In this document: piece by piece, positions 36,121-47,158 of the stretch
Layout of the letters: each line of letters starts with the position of its first letter
How positions within the stretch are numbered: position 1 is the first letter of the stretch
Assembly (NCBI RefSeq): GCF_004664715.2
Contig: NC_051072.1
Location: 43,879,642-43,943,641, forward strand
Length of the DNA: 64,000 nt
Reading direction: 5' to 3'
Source: Peromyscus leucopus
Lineage: Eukaryota; Chordata; Mammalia; Rodentia; Cricetidae
Made by a program: the position numbers and the translations under genes
Notes under the pieces: generated by a model
Databases searched by the model: none
The model's input: the letters and a program-made list of their open reading frames with translations, nothing else
Told to the model about the DNA's origin: nothing

Positions 36121-36317
36121 ACTTTTATTTTCGGCTGGGCGGTGGTGGCGCACACCTTTAATCCCAGCACTCGGGAGGCAGAGGCAGGTAGATCTCTGTG
36201 AGTTCGAGGCCAACCTGGACTACAGAGTGAGTTCCAGGAAAGGCACAAAGCTACACAGAGAAACCCTGTCTCAAAAAAACAAAAACAAAAAACAAAAAAA
36301 AAAAAACTTTTATTTTC
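36121..36317 (+). repeat. Young cricetid-type B1 with 12-bp target duplication
   Basis: ACTTTTATTTTC lies at 36121-36132 and 36306-36317. The element starts GGCTGGGCGGTGGTGGCGCA, contains AGGAAAGGCACAAAGCTAC and has a long A-rich tail with C interruptions. Confidence 0.95.
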
Positions 36318-37289
36318 TTAACACAGTATAAATTAAGGGGTAGAAAAAGTTTAATTATAGACAGAAATTCACTAGTAGAACATGAAAGCAATAGTTTGTC
36401 TCAATCAGCTTTATTGTTGTTGCTGTTATTTAGTGGTAAGGCATAGGCTAGAACATGCTGGAGAAGGTCATATATAGTAAGGGTAAATATTATTTGTGAA
36501 TTTTGAAATTTTTTATTGTTAAACAATATAAAGTTGACATCTTTGTTGATAAAAATAGTAATTGTATAGCCCTTAATCTTATTGATACTCGTTTTATATA
36601 TTATATAAATAGTAAACTTATAAAAATATATCTGCCACTTGTGTCTAGTCAAAAGAATTCAGATGCCACTGAGTTAGAATAAATGTGTAATAGTACTGTG
36701 GTTTGCCCAGAAAAATCCACAAGGCACTTCCCTTATCTCTAAAGGAGCTAGCCTCAGCTGGACAAAACAATTCTAAGTCAAATGAAGGAACTATCTTGTG
36801 GCCTATATCTTAAGATATGATCATCTAACAGTCATCATTACACAGCATTCATTCTTAGTGATCAGTGTTTGAAGAGCCAAGATTTGGTGTGCATATGCTC
36901 CAGAGGCATGCTCATCAGCAGGAGTGAATGTCGAGAAGTGTCCCCACTGAGCTAGGTGGATGAATATGAGGTTAGCAACAATCTAAAGAGACTTAAGTCC
37001 GTAGAAGAAATAAGATATATTTAGTCAAAAATTGTCAATAGTAGACAGTTCTTATGAAATGGGCTCAGAAAATAATTTTAAAACCAACTTTAATTTAGTG
37101 TCAGGAAGATTTTGTTAGGGAAGACTTAAGTATCTTGCTTTCTAATCCATCGTTTTCTGAATGAATTAGATTTCTGAATTAGATTTAAACTGCAAAATTT
37201 TGGGTTATCCTGGGATATATATGCTCTTTGTATTTTCTATTTGCATACTCTCCCTATAAGTTCCTAGCCAGAGCCTTATGTCCCGTCAT
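36318..37289. other. Unrecognised intronic sequence
   Basis: AT-rich, about 970 bp. No named repeat. Confidence 0.5.
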
Positions 37290-37725
37290 GACCATTTTAG
37301 CCACACTGTTTCTGCTGGGCTATTTTAACAACCTGCTAACAGGCTGCCAACAGATTGCTGTTGCTAATCTCAGAACCTGCCAGTTCATTCTGTGTGTGGC
37401 TTTTCCTAAAAACAAACATGATCATGTGTCAATCCCTTTCATAAAGTTCTTTAATAGTGTCTCATTTCCTGGTGGATAAAGTTCTTTGCACAGAATGCAG
37501 GCCTTATATGGCCTATCCTGTGACTCCCACACAGATCTCATCACTCACCCTGGATGCTATGCTCCATCCAGACTAAATTCTTTAACACTCAGACCGATTT
37601 CACCTATTGGCCTTTGGCCTCACAGCTTCCTCTTCTTGGAAAGGTTTCTGTATCTAATGAGTGCTAGTATTCAAGTGTTTATTTAAGATCATTTCTCTAA
37701 GATGCCCTTCCTGATACCTCCTAAT
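37290..37725. repeat. Possible L2-like ancient repeat
   Basis: GGATAAAGTTCTTTGCACAG, AGGCCTTATATGGCCTATCC, TGGCCTCACAGCTTCCTC and AGATGCCCTTCCTGATACC echo the well-known mammalian L2 3' region (GATAAAGTCCAAACTCCTT, CTTCCCTGACCACC). Heavily diverged; strand not assigned. Confidence 0.5.
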
Positions 37726-37734
37726 TGCTAGACT

Positions 37735-37857
37735 GCTTGTTCTCAAACTTGTCTGCATTTTAGTCTCCTGGAGCTTCCAAAGTCCAGGATGTAAGACGTA
37801 GGCATCAGTAATTTTTGAAGCCTTATAGGTGAATCTAATCTGAGTTGAACTGTCCCT
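37735..37857 (+). repeat. MER5A-like hAT fossil
   Basis: TTGTTCTCAAACTTGTCTGC, TTAGTCTCCTGGAGCTTCC and AGGTGAATCTAATCTGAGTTG match the MER5A layout closely for an old element. Confidence 0.7.
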
Positions 37858-38159
37858 ATTCTAAACTGAGATGTGCTATAAGTGTGACATATAAACTAGA
37901 TTTTAGTCTTAAAACCAAAACTTACTAGTTAGCTCATTAGTAATTATGTTAATTGTATATTGATACAGTATTTTAATATTAGATTAAGTATTTTTAACTA
38001 TTACAATTTCATCTACTTCCTTTTATTTTTAATATAATTGCTAGATTATTTTAAATTCTAATTGTGGCTTTCATTATAATTCTATTGATAATGCTAATAT
38101 AGAATAAATCATAATTTATACTGAACTATAGTCATACATCACATAATGTTTCAGTCAGG

Positions 38160-38725
38160 AAAGGACTGCTGTCAGGGTTCTCTAGAGTAACAGAACTTAC
38201 AAAATGAATCTCTGTGGAGATATATATGAATGGGGTTTATTGGAATGACTTACAGGCTGTGGTCCAGCTAATCCAATAATGGCTGGCTGTGAATATAAAG
38301 TCCAAGAATCCAGTAATTGCTCAGTATACAAGGTTGGATGTCTCAGCTGGTCTTCAGGATATGCTTGAATCCCAGAGAAGTAGGCTGCAATGCCAGTGAA
38401 GGAATGGATGTGCTAGCAAGGTGAAGGTAAGCAGGCAAAGAGAGAAAGCTTCCTTTTTCTATGTCCTTATATAGACTTCCAAAAGAAGATATGGATCAGA
38501 TTAAAAGTGTGTCTTCCTACCTCAAGATCCTGATTAAAGTCATGTGTCTTCCTGCTTCAATATCTAGATCAAGTGTGTGTCTTCCTATTTTGAAAGTCAG
38601 GACTAGAAGTGGATTCACCCATTCAAAACAAGCAAAAAAATCTCTCATAAGTGTGCTCTCCACTTTTGGATTGTAGTTCATTCCAGATATAGTCAAGTTG
38701 ACAACTAATAATATCCATCACAGTG
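38160..38725 (+). repeat. Rodent interspersed repeat (GTCAGGGTTCTCTAGAGTAACAG family)
   Basis: GTCAGGGTTCTCTAGAGTAA, GGGGTTTATTGGAATGACTT, GGTCCAGCTAATCCAATAAT, ATGTCTCAGCTGGTCTTCAG and, at the end, TAGTCAAGTTGACAACTAA. Abundant in rodent genomes; the class is uncertain to me. It contains a loose internal repeat of GTGTGTCTTCCTACCT-like units near 38505-38590. Confidence 0.8.
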
Positions 38726-38734
38726 GATATTATT
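38707..38734. repeat. Perfect 11-bp inverted repeat, 6-bp loop
   Basis: AATAATATCCA, loop TCACAG, then the exact reverse complement. It sits across the 3' end of the preceding rodent repeat. Confidence 0.95.
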
Positions 38735-38876
38735 GGATGTGATCAAAGTACACTGTATGAAATCCTCAAAGAATACAGATATTTAAAATCTCAAAAGAAC
38801 AAAAGAAAACTACTAATAAATTGGACTTAACTATAATTAAAATACCTACTCTTCAAAATGTACATCTATCTATCAT

Positions 38877-38955
38877 CCATCATATATATATACATATATG
38901 TGTGTATATATGTACATGTTTATATGTGTGTGTGTGTATACACACACATATGTTT
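38877..38955. repeat. TA/TG/CA-rich simple sequence with palindrome
   Basis: Runs of ATATATATA, GTGTGTGTGT and CACACACA. Positions 38929-38948 form a perfect 20-bp palindrome centred on TATA. Confidence 0.9.
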
Positions 38956-39089
38956 ATGTAGAGACAGAGTCTCACTATGTAGCCCTCCCCTTAATTCCTC
39001 CAAGATCCACTTCCCCACCCTCTCCCAACTTCATGTCCTCTTTTTGTTTGTTGGTTGTTTGGTTGGCTAAGAATCTTTTTTTTTAAAGT

Positions 39090-39790
39090 TTAATAATAAA
39101 AAAATGCTGCTAGAATTTTGTTATTTACAAATAATTTGAGAATTGGCATTAATATTTAATTTTTTCAAATATACTTTATTCTTCCATTTATTTAAGTCTT
39201 CACTTCTTTCAGCTGTGTTGTATAGCTTCCTAGTGTTGAGATATTTCACTTATTTTAGAAATATATTCCTACCTACTTATGTTAAATATCACTTTAAGTG
39301 ATATTTTTATTTTAATTTCTAAATGTCCACTACTAATACCTGAAAAAAAAATGCTGAATTTTGTATATTAACTTTAACTCCTACCACCTTGCTAAGCCTG
39401 TTCAGGAGTGCTGGTTAGTAACTTTTACCACCTTACTAAGCCTGTTTGGTAATAGAAGTTAGTAACTTTTACCGCCTTGCTTAGCCTGTTTAGTAGTACT
39501 AGTTAGTAACTGTTACCGCCTTGCTAACTAAGCCTGTCAGTAGTACTAGTTAGTAAATTTTTGTAGATTTTCTGAGGTTTATTTTTTTACTTGAATTTTC
39601 TATGTACAAAGATAATTTCATTGTGTTTGTTCTGATTTTTTCTTGCATTATTGGGGCATAAGGAACAGAAACGGTGAGAACACATATAGTTGCTTGGTTC
39701 CACGTCTTCCAAGGGAAGCATTCAGTCTTTCACCATCAAATTCAGTGTCAGTTATTGAGACCAGCAGATGCCCTTGTAGTGAAGGAGGCT
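39090..39790 (-). mobile_element. Ancient LINE-1 ORF2 remnant, antisense
   Basis: TGCTGAATTTTGTATATTAAC, CCACCTTGCTAAGCCTGTT and, further on, TTATTGGGGCATAAGGAACAG then AACGGTGAGAACACATATAG follow the reversed L1 ORF2 order (the ...TTGCTCTGGCTAGGAC... and ...GGTGAGAGTGGGCATCC... region). It is badly decayed, without an open frame, and holds a minisatellite. Confidence 0.6.
39371..39555 (+). repeat. Four-copy 44-bp minisatellite inside the L1 remnant
   Basis: Units at 39371-39420 (50 bp), 39421-39464 (44), 39465-39508 (44) and 39509-39555 (47) share ACTTTTACCRCCTTGCTAAG, CCTGTTTAGTAGTACTAG and a closing TTAGTA. The first unit is closest to the L1 sequence, so the array grew from it. Confidence 0.92.
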
Positions 39791-40329
39791 TCAGTATCTG
39801 CATAGAATTTATATCAAGTTAGTATTTGACTCAAAAGGAGTTAACACATGCATCTCCCACTCCTTTTTTTGCAAGTTTCATACAGTTATGTTATTTTTTA
39901 TATAAATAAGCATAATATTCTTTTTGCTTTTGTTTTCCAGTTTATATTTAGTATCTTGATTTCAGTCTTATGATAGTATTCATTATTAGACATTTTTACA
40001 AGAGATATGTCTCCAATGACCAATATATCTGAGGAAAATCATTAAAATGTTTGTTGATGTTTTCTTATAATTATTTTATGATTTACTTTTGGTTGCTTAA
40101 GCAGTCTGAAAATTATTTTAACCCATGATATGAATGAGGTTTATATGTAGCATGGGAAGGAGACAAAGTGTCTTTTAAATCAACATGGAATGGTTTATGA
40201 AAGGACAGTTGAGGCTGTTCACTCTAGCTCAGCTTCTGGATAGAGTAATTCAGCTAGAACCAGCTGGCACTGGGCATCCATTCCACCTGTAGACTAGAGG
40301 GTGGGTCGTTTTGTAAAGCTGTTTGAGGT
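39791..40329. other. Unrecognised intronic sequence
   Basis: About 540 bp, AT-rich; may continue the old L1 but I cannot show it. Confidence 0.4.
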
Positions 40330-40482
40330 GATTCACATCCTGTGTAACTCACCCGTTTTAATGGTTTTTAGTCACAGTCACTTTGGGACATTTTATGACC
40401 TTTAGCTAGCATCTGTTACAGCCTCAGTCTCCAGATCTAACCAATCACTAATCAACTCCCTATCTCTAGAGATTTCTCTGTC

Positions 40483-40999
40483 CAGGACATTTTAGTTTCT
40501 TTTCTCATTGCCGTGACAAAATACCAAACAGAAACAACTTAAGCAGGAGGAAGAGTTTATTTTGGCTTACTGTGTCAGGCTTTGATTTGTGATTGTTTGG
40601 TCCCATGGACAAGACATGGCAGAGGAAGCCTGTGGCAGAGGAAGCCTGTGGCAGTGAAAATGTATGATAGAGGAAACATGTGGCAGAGGAAGCATGTGGC
40701 AGAGGAGACAAACATATGGCAGAGGAGAGATAATTACTTTATGGCCATCCAGAAAGCAGAGAATAGGAGAATGCCAGCAGTCAGTTGACTCTGTCTCTGT
40801 CTGTCTGTCTGTCCCCACTCCCTCCCTCTCCCCCCATATTAGACCCTCCAGAAACCTGGTCTATAGATTGTGCCACCTACATTCAGGGTCCATATATTCT
40901 CCCTTAGTTAATCATCTCTGGAGATGCCATCCAAGCCAATCCCAGAGGTTTGGCTCACTAGTCTCCTAAGTGGTTCTAAATCCAACCACAGCAGGACAT
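40483..40999 (+). repeat. Rodent interspersed repeat with 8-bp target duplication
   Basis: CAGGACAT at 40483-40490 and 40992-40999 flanks TAGTTTCTTTTCTCATTGCC, TAAGCAGGAGGAAGAGTTTA and, at the end, GGTTCTAAATCCAACCACAG. The plan is that of the copy at 24454. The duplication is 8 bp, as hAT elements produce, but inverted termini are not evident. Confidence 0.75.
40615..40720 (+). repeat. Degenerate 15-16-bp minisatellite
   Basis: GTGGCAGAGGAAGCCT and close variants (ATGGCAGAGGAGACA, GATAGAGGAAACAT) repeat about seven times inside the rodent repeat at 40483. Confidence 0.88.
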
Positions 41000-41165
41000 A
41001 TATAGTTTTTAAATTACTGGTTTCTTCTCAGCATGTTGTCAAGGTCCATCCATAGTATAGCATGTGTCAAAGCACTTCTTTGCCTTTTAATAACCAAATA
41101 GCTTCTATTGTATGCCTATTTTATATTTTGAATATCTGGAAATAGATAGACAGGTAGGTTGTAAA

Positions 41166-41464
41166 ATAAATTTGGAATACTTCAAGTTGTGTACTCACGA
41201 GTAGTTGCTGCTAAATGTGTATGTTGTATACTGTGTATAACAGCAAAAGAAAAAAGTTTAAAAGATACAGTAAAAAGTAAGTAGCATCCCAGCACTTTGC
41301 TTCCGTTCCTAGGTGGGTCATCTTCTGCACTAAAAGGCCCTTGCTTATACCCATGTTTAGGCTCCTGGTTGAGATGAGTACATTTAGCTAAATAGACAGT
41401 GCTTCAGACAGGATACAGCGCCGTGAGCTCATACAGACGAGAGCAGGAATGATACGGTTCCTGT

Positions 41465-41468
<4 letters not shown>
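41166..41468. other. Unrecognised intronic sequence
   Basis: About 300 bp, no family seen. Confidence 0.45.

Positions 41469-41526
<58 letters not shown>
41469..41526 (+). repeat. (TG)n microsatellite, about 29 units
   Basis: An uninterrupted TG run, the longest in the window, not attached to a SINE I can see. Confidence 0.97.
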
Positions 41527-41528
<2 letters not shown>

Positions 41529-42694
41529 CCGGACGGGGTGGAAAGGGTGTGGGTCTTCATTCAGTCATCTCCACTCTTCCTTCCCGAGGATAACTTCAAG
41601 AGCAGTGACAGAACAGCTGCCTGCTCTCGGGCACCCAGCAAAGGCTGTCGCATAAGAGAGTGCTCACCTCGTGATCTGTAGTCGTGCTCTTGCTGGTGGC
41701 AGGACATGCCCAGCACTGTGTTAGCATACCTTACCGGTAGATCTTAAGCATCCTTACACCTTGGACTCCCTTCATATGAGCCAAGCCAAGAATCAGCACC
41801 TTGCTTTCCTTTTTCTCATCCCTCCGGTTCATTTCTGCACATCTTAGCTCAGCATCATTGGAGACTTTAGGAGACATGAGTCGGCTCTAGGAAAACAACA
41901 TCAAAAAGAAGTCATGCCTGCTACAAAACTCACAGAAATCCCTCATACTTTATTCCATGTTCTACTAAGTTGCCATGTGAGGCATCTATAGAAGAATAAT
42001 TGTGCTTATTTTCACTCATTTGGGTGTGGTTGAAGGGAAAACAATTTCAAAATTTACTCTACTCTGCCAAAGATTTTGCTAGTCTGTGGCATGTATTTCG
42101 TAAAGATGCTGGGTGAGGATTGGGAAAGAATAGAATAAAGTTGGCTACTCAGAAAATATTTCTCAAGGTTGCTTTACTTAGTTTTTCTGTCATTCGAACT
42201 GTTATTAATCTGTGTGACTTAATGTATTTACTACATGCCTTGAAGACCATATTAATTAGTAGTGTTTTCTCTTCTGAAAATGGAGACAAAGAATTTGCAG
42301 GACAAACCTGGAACCTTAAGAAGCTGCTAACCCCAAATATTCAATCCCATCTACTTACTCATTTTGTTCTTTTTATTCAGTGACTAAGCCAAAGACTTTT
42401 TTAATTAATCAGTGAGAATGTGACTCTAATTATGTTCTAATCCAAAATAAGAGTGAGAAATATTTCACTTCACCAAGAAAGAGTGTAAGATTACTGTAGT
42501 GGCAATTCTGTTTATGGAACTTCTCAGACAAACCCAAATAATCCTCTGCATTAAAGTATTAATTCATGCTCTTTCAAAACAGAATCCATTTTGAATTTTG
42601 TCTTTTATCTAGAAAGTATGTTTTGTAATACCACATCTGGAGACTTTAGTTTGATAAGTCATCCTGATGAGCAATATATTTCTATTGATTCTTT
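41527..42694. other. Unrecognised intronic sequence
   Basis: About 1.2 kb, no family or exon seen. Confidence 0.5.
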
Positions 42695-43925
42695 TTTAAT
42701 TAGAATGTGTTGATTGTATATAATGGGTTTCATCATGACATCTTATACATATTTCCAATATGTTTTTTATCATGTTCACTCCATTACCTTCTCCTGCTCC
42801 CCTCTGTTCCACTGATCCCCTATCTCTTCCCACCTAGTCCATTTCAGTTATTTATTTATTTCAGCTACCTAATGAGTTCTATTATAGTTGCTCGCAGGTC
42901 CTAAGTGAAGAATTATTTGTAGGTCCGTGGGCTCATTATCAGTGGCTACACTACTGAAGAAAATATCTCTCCCTCCCCCAATGACAATTAAGTACATACT
43001 CAGGAAGGGCTGAGGTCTGGAGCCTCTTCCCCCTAGTTTCTGTTATGGACCTCTAGGTCCTGAGAAAGGGATACCGCAGGGGCCTTTCTTACTTTCTCAC
43101 CTCTCTCCCCATGACAGGATACTGACAGGCCCAGTCTTGCATGGGGTTTGTGCCTGTAATCTCAAGTGTTCTGACTCAGGAGGGAAAGAGAGATGTCATA
43201 TTCCCAACACGGCATTCTGCATTACTTCACTCTTCCCTCGACCTTTTATGTTGTTTCCACCCCATCTTCTGTGAGATCCCCTGAGCCTTGGAAGTCCCTT
43301 TTACGGCTACACATTCAACAGTCACATTTCAACAGCATGTTGACCAGTTATGGGTCCTTGTAGTCACTGCTGCCTGCTGTGAAAGGAGCACTAATCTGTA
43401 GGCACAAATTTAATTATTTAGGTGGCAATTTGATGGTCACATCTTGCCCACTTAGCAAAACAGCAGCAACACTAAGGCCTATGAACTCCCCAACCATAGG
43501 CTTTTGACCAAGTACAGGATGTGGATTGCCTCCTGTGAAGTAGGCCTCCAATCTGATCAAAGGATGACTGCTTATGCTCGTGTGACTTGGCATTATTGTG
43601 CCAGTGGGCACTTCAGCTGAGTAGGACTTTGGATGACAATTCTCCCTCGGGAGTATGGAGTATGCATAGTACCTCTTGACACTTTGGAGACTAACCAATA
43701 AGGAAGGGGCTTCTGTCTCAGCCTCAGCTTGATTTCATGTTCTATGACCAAAAGGGTCTTCAGCAGTAGGATCCTGCCGTCTACTTTTGGTGGGAAACCA
43801 GCAGCCACACCAAGTGCTGTATGGCCTGTTTGAGGGCGGTAGGGGCGGGGTTTAGAGGCCTCCCTAACACATCACTTAGAGGGAGGTAGCCCAGCTGGCA
43901 CTGGGATCGGAGCAGCTTTACTCAT
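42695..43925 (-). mobile_element. Lx-type LINE-1 3' UTR, antisense
   Basis: CTACACTACTGAAGAAAATA, CTCTCCCTCCCCCAATGAC, CTCAGGAAGGGCTGAGGTC, ACTCCCCAACCATAGGCTTT and ATTGTGCCAGTGGGCAC follow the same plan as the L1 at 8735, here unbroken for about 1.2 kb. No ORF2 part is intact. Confidence 0.75.
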
Positions 43926-44459
43926 CTATTTAGGGCACTAACATGTAAACTTCAGGAAGTTCAGTTGGTAGGAGATGGAGAGAGATGGTTTGTTTGTTTA
44001 TTTTTATCAGCTCTCCCATTACAGGACTCTTTCTAATACTTTTAATAGGTCCTTGATGTTGGTTGATCCTCTCCCTGCCAGCAGTCTAGCTTTTAGAATG
44101 TCCAAGGAAATGCCTGGAGACAGTAGCCTAAAAAGGCACTTGCTTAGCACAGCTCTTCAAGGTTTGGGACCAGGAAGCATCAGCTTATACCATCTCTCAT
44201 CTCTTCCCTCGCCCTCCTCCCTTTTGTCTTCCCCTAGGTGAAGTTTCACATTTTTGTGAGACTGGGCTCAGGCCGTTCATCCTGTTGCTGCCTCCTGAAG
44301 AGCCAGAGCCACAAACCCTCACTGCTGCACCTCGTTCCACTTTCCCACAGTTCATCTTCCTTCCTAAGATACCTTCGCACTGAATGGTCACTTGCCCTGT
44401 TTTAAACATTCGTTCATTTCCTCAGATGGACCGTATCTGGTGCATGATAGCCGAGGCAC
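43926..44459. other. Unrecognised intronic sequence
   Basis: About 530 bp, no family seen; may include the 5' end of the preceding L1. Confidence 0.4.
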
Positions 44460-44525
44460 AATTTGGATAGTAAACACAAATTAATGAAAAAGAAACGGTC
44501 TTTCCCTTAGGAAACTCACGTGGGG
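44460..44525. repeat. Ancient mammalian repeat fragment
   Basis: AAGAAACGGTCTTTCCCTTAG and GAAACTCACGTGGGG echo the AACAGTCCCTGCCCTCAAGGAGCTCAC pattern of an old mammalian repeat. Confidence 0.35.
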
Positions 44526-45054
44526 TAGCCTCAGAATGGTGGACATTTGGGCATCATATGCTTTTCCAGTTTGCAGCTTTTACTGAATGGACGGATTTCC
44601 AAGTGGAACCCCGTGCGCTTTCCAGTGCAGCCAGTTCCCAATTGTTTCAGTGAGTTGTGCCCGAAGCCCTCATTCAGGGCTCCGTGAAAGTGCATGCTGT
44701 AAACAGAAAACAGGAACGGCGAAGCATGGTCCACCAGTCAGGGTTCCATTAAGCAAGTTCAGAATTATAGGTAATCCTCATGGTAAGCTGTTATACATCT
44801 GAGCATCCAAATACATAGAAAATATAAATTAAGTTTTGATCATTTCACAAAAGAATTTTTAACATTCCTCCTTAGACTTTTATTGGTGCCTTGAAAATAG
44901 AATTGAATATACAGAAATATATTTTATTCAAACATGTATGTAACTAAATGAAAAATTGTATCTACTTTCTGCTTCTTCAAGTGAGGTTTAACTATTTGAA
45001 AGGAGTTATGACTATAAAAAATTGCTTATAAGTGTAAAATACAGTGCCTATTAG

Positions 45055-45260
45055 TCACTGCCAAATAATAATACCTCATATTTATATAACACAGACACTG
45101 TGCAGAGTCCTGCCACAGCTTTCATTACAGTTCATTCTTACCCATCTGAGAAGTAACTTAACCCAGGAGAGTTTCCACTTTGCAAATGAGGCGTCTGAAC
45201 CATTGAAGGTACTTAGTGCCTACTGTAGCTTACCAGTGCGCTTCAGGAGTCAGAAGTTTA
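45055..45260 (-). repeat. MIR-like fragment, antisense
   Basis: CTCATATTTATATAACACAG, TTCCACTTTGCAAATGAGGC and GTCTGAACCATTGAAGGTAC follow the reversed MIR order (ATTTTACAGATGAGGAAACTGAGGC). Confidence 0.5.
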
Positions 45261-45757
45261 CCAAGCGCTGTTTCCACTGTAGAGCTGCAAAGCACTGTTG
45301 CCTTTCAAAAGAAAAGACAGGCCCTGCTGCTGAGTGCTGGGCTCAGCAAACTGAGTACTTGCATGCAATGCACAGCATCAGGCTAAAGCTAAGCCGAGGG
45401 ACCCCTGCCCCACCCACGCTCTAAACTCAGGTTCCAGAAAGACAGTTGGACACAGTCACTTCTCAGAGGAGACAGTTTGGTGACTTTTTCCTATATTCCC
45501 TCCATCTCACAATTTAATTTGTTAGGGCTGTCACTAACCCTGGAGACTAGGGAAGACCATTGCACGTAAACTGAGTTCATAGGGAGAAAACATGGTCAAA
45601 CAGATAACCTATGCTGATACAGTAAAGCAAAGCCAGAGCAACTGACCATGCTCTTTTAAAAGTCATGTGTGTTTTCCCATTTAGATTGTAGTATTCTGAA
45701 AAGGCTGGAAGAAATAGCTTTACCTAAAGGAGGAGAAAATTCCAAAGTTTGAAAGCG
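45261..45757. other. Unrecognised intronic sequence
   Basis: About 500 bp, no family seen. Confidence 0.45.
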
Positions 45758-45870
45758 TGCACTCTCTCTCCTCTCTCTCCTCTCTCCCTCCCTCTCTCCC
45801 TCCTTTCTTCCCTCCCTCCCCTCCCTCCCTCTCTACTTCTCTCCCTGTCCCCCCTCCCCCTCCTTTTCTC
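45758..45870 (+). repeat. (TC)n/(CCT)n polypyrimidine tract
   Basis: About 110 bp of CTCTCTCC, CCCTCCCTC and TCCCCCTCC, nearly pure pyrimidine on the plus strand. Confidence 0.95.
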
Positions 45871-46514
45871 TGCACTCTGCTAAGACTAAAACTACTGATT
45901 AAAAGAATTGAGGGTAAGAAACTTGGACCTGTTATCCCATTAACTACCCCAAGCTAGAGCTATAATTTTAAAAATAACCCTTTCAAACGTTCTGGAGTTT
46001 CACAGAGACTCAACACACTTAAGAATGGTTTCTTGCAGTCTTGGCCCAAAGATTATAAATGGGAACCCCTGCCTTTTACCAAGTTTCAGTCCCTTGATCT
46101 AGCACTTTCAGGGTCACATTTTTGTCTTATTTTTTCTCTTCCTCATCTTATTCATCCATTCTTCATTTTCAAAGAGTGATCTCCCTCTCTTCCTCATGTG
46201 CATCCTGCATGAGTTATCCTAACACCGTGGTTCTCTGGCCCCTTGCATCTGCTGTGACTGAATCTTATTTCTCCTTCGAGGCCCGTTTTGCCACCTCATT
46301 CTCTGTCTGGCTTTCCCTGTCACTCAGCTACCTGAATCTCCCAAGTGCCTCCTCAGAACCTCTCCTGTCATTTGTCCCACCTCAGTTGGTGGGGTGTGTC
46401 TTGTTTCTTGTCTGGTGTACTGACGTTTAATGTCAGGAGCTGGTATTGTTTCCCTTCCTTCCATACACAACGTCACCTCCCCCGCCCCACGATAACTGTT
46501 TGCCTTGTTACAGG
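45871..46514. other. Unrecognised intronic sequence
   Basis: Pyrimidine-rich in 46120-46400. Might be an old L2-like repeat (CGAGGCCCGTTTTGCCACC), not shown. Confidence 0.35.
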
Positions 46515-46650
46515 ATAGAAGTCTGAAAGGCCTGATTTCAAGCCCTTGCCCTTGCATCTATTGGCCCTATAACCTAAGGAAGGAGACTGACCCTCTGAAC
46601 CTCTGCTTCCTCCGGTAAAATCAGGATAAGAATACCCCTTCTGTTGCAGA
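46515..46650 (+). repeat. MIR fragment
   Basis: GGCCTGATTTCAAGCCCTTG, GACTGACCCTCTGAACCTC, TGCTTCCTCCGGTAAAATCAG and GATAAGAATACCCC fit the MIR consensus in direct orientation. Confidence 0.7.
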
Positions 46651-46974
46651 ATGGAGTGAAGTGAGAAAGCACACACAGTCTTCTTAGAATTGTGTCTCGG
46701 TCACGTCAGGTCCCAAAAAGTGTGCTGGTGTGGATGGTAGTTGTTGTATTTTACTCACTTTATTGCTTCAGTTCTACAGTCACATAGGAGAAATAATGAA
46801 TGCCCTGGCACGCCCCACTTGCAAGTATTTTACAGACTAATGTAAACTCTTGCTACTATTTAGAGAATGTTATCTCATGCATTAATAAAAACAGTAAAGA
46901 CTTCCTTTAAGTACTACTAAAATCATAAATGTTCTCTAATGTTTTAATTTGCTGTTATATGATCATAGCTGTAG

Positions 46975-47158
46975 GCAATTTCTTTTTGTTTATTTGTTTT
47001 TTGTTTTTTCAAGACCAGGTTTCTCTGTGTAGTTTTGGAGCCTTTCCTGGATCTCACTCTGTAGACCAGGCTAGCTTCAAACTACAGAGGTCTGCCTGCG
47101 TCTGCCTCCCGAGTGCTGGGTTAAAGGCGTGGGCCACCACCGCCCGACAGCAATTTCT
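46975..47158 (-). repeat. Antisense B1 with 9-bp target duplication
   Basis: GCAATTTCT at 46975-46983 and 47150-47158 flanks a reversed B1 (TTTTTTCAAGACCAGGTTTC, GTGTAGTTTTGGAGCC, CCCGAGTGCTGGGTTAAAGG, GCCACCACCGCCCGAC). Confidence 0.9.

Larger units (their letters stand above)
40330..41165 (-). mobile_element. Ancient mammalian L1 3' region, antisense, split
   Basis: Two parts, 40330-40490 and 41000-41165. The second reads CTTCTCAGCATGTTGTCAAG, GTCCATCCATAGTATAGC and ATAGCTTCTATTGTATGCC, the reversed L1M pattern (AAGGTTCATCCATGTTGTAGCATG, CCATTGTATG). The first reads TCACTTTGGGACATTTTATG and CTCTAGAGATTTCTCTGTCC. A rodent repeat separates them. Confidence 0.6.

Noticed and set aside
39371..39555. 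Regularly repeated units considered as a CRISPR-like array
   Set aside because: The units are directly adjacent with no variable spacers, and lie in an L1 remnant of a mammalian genome.
45044..45424. 126-codon open frame on the plus strand
   Set aside because: It starts in a MIR-like fragment and has no domain, splice signals or similarity I recognise.
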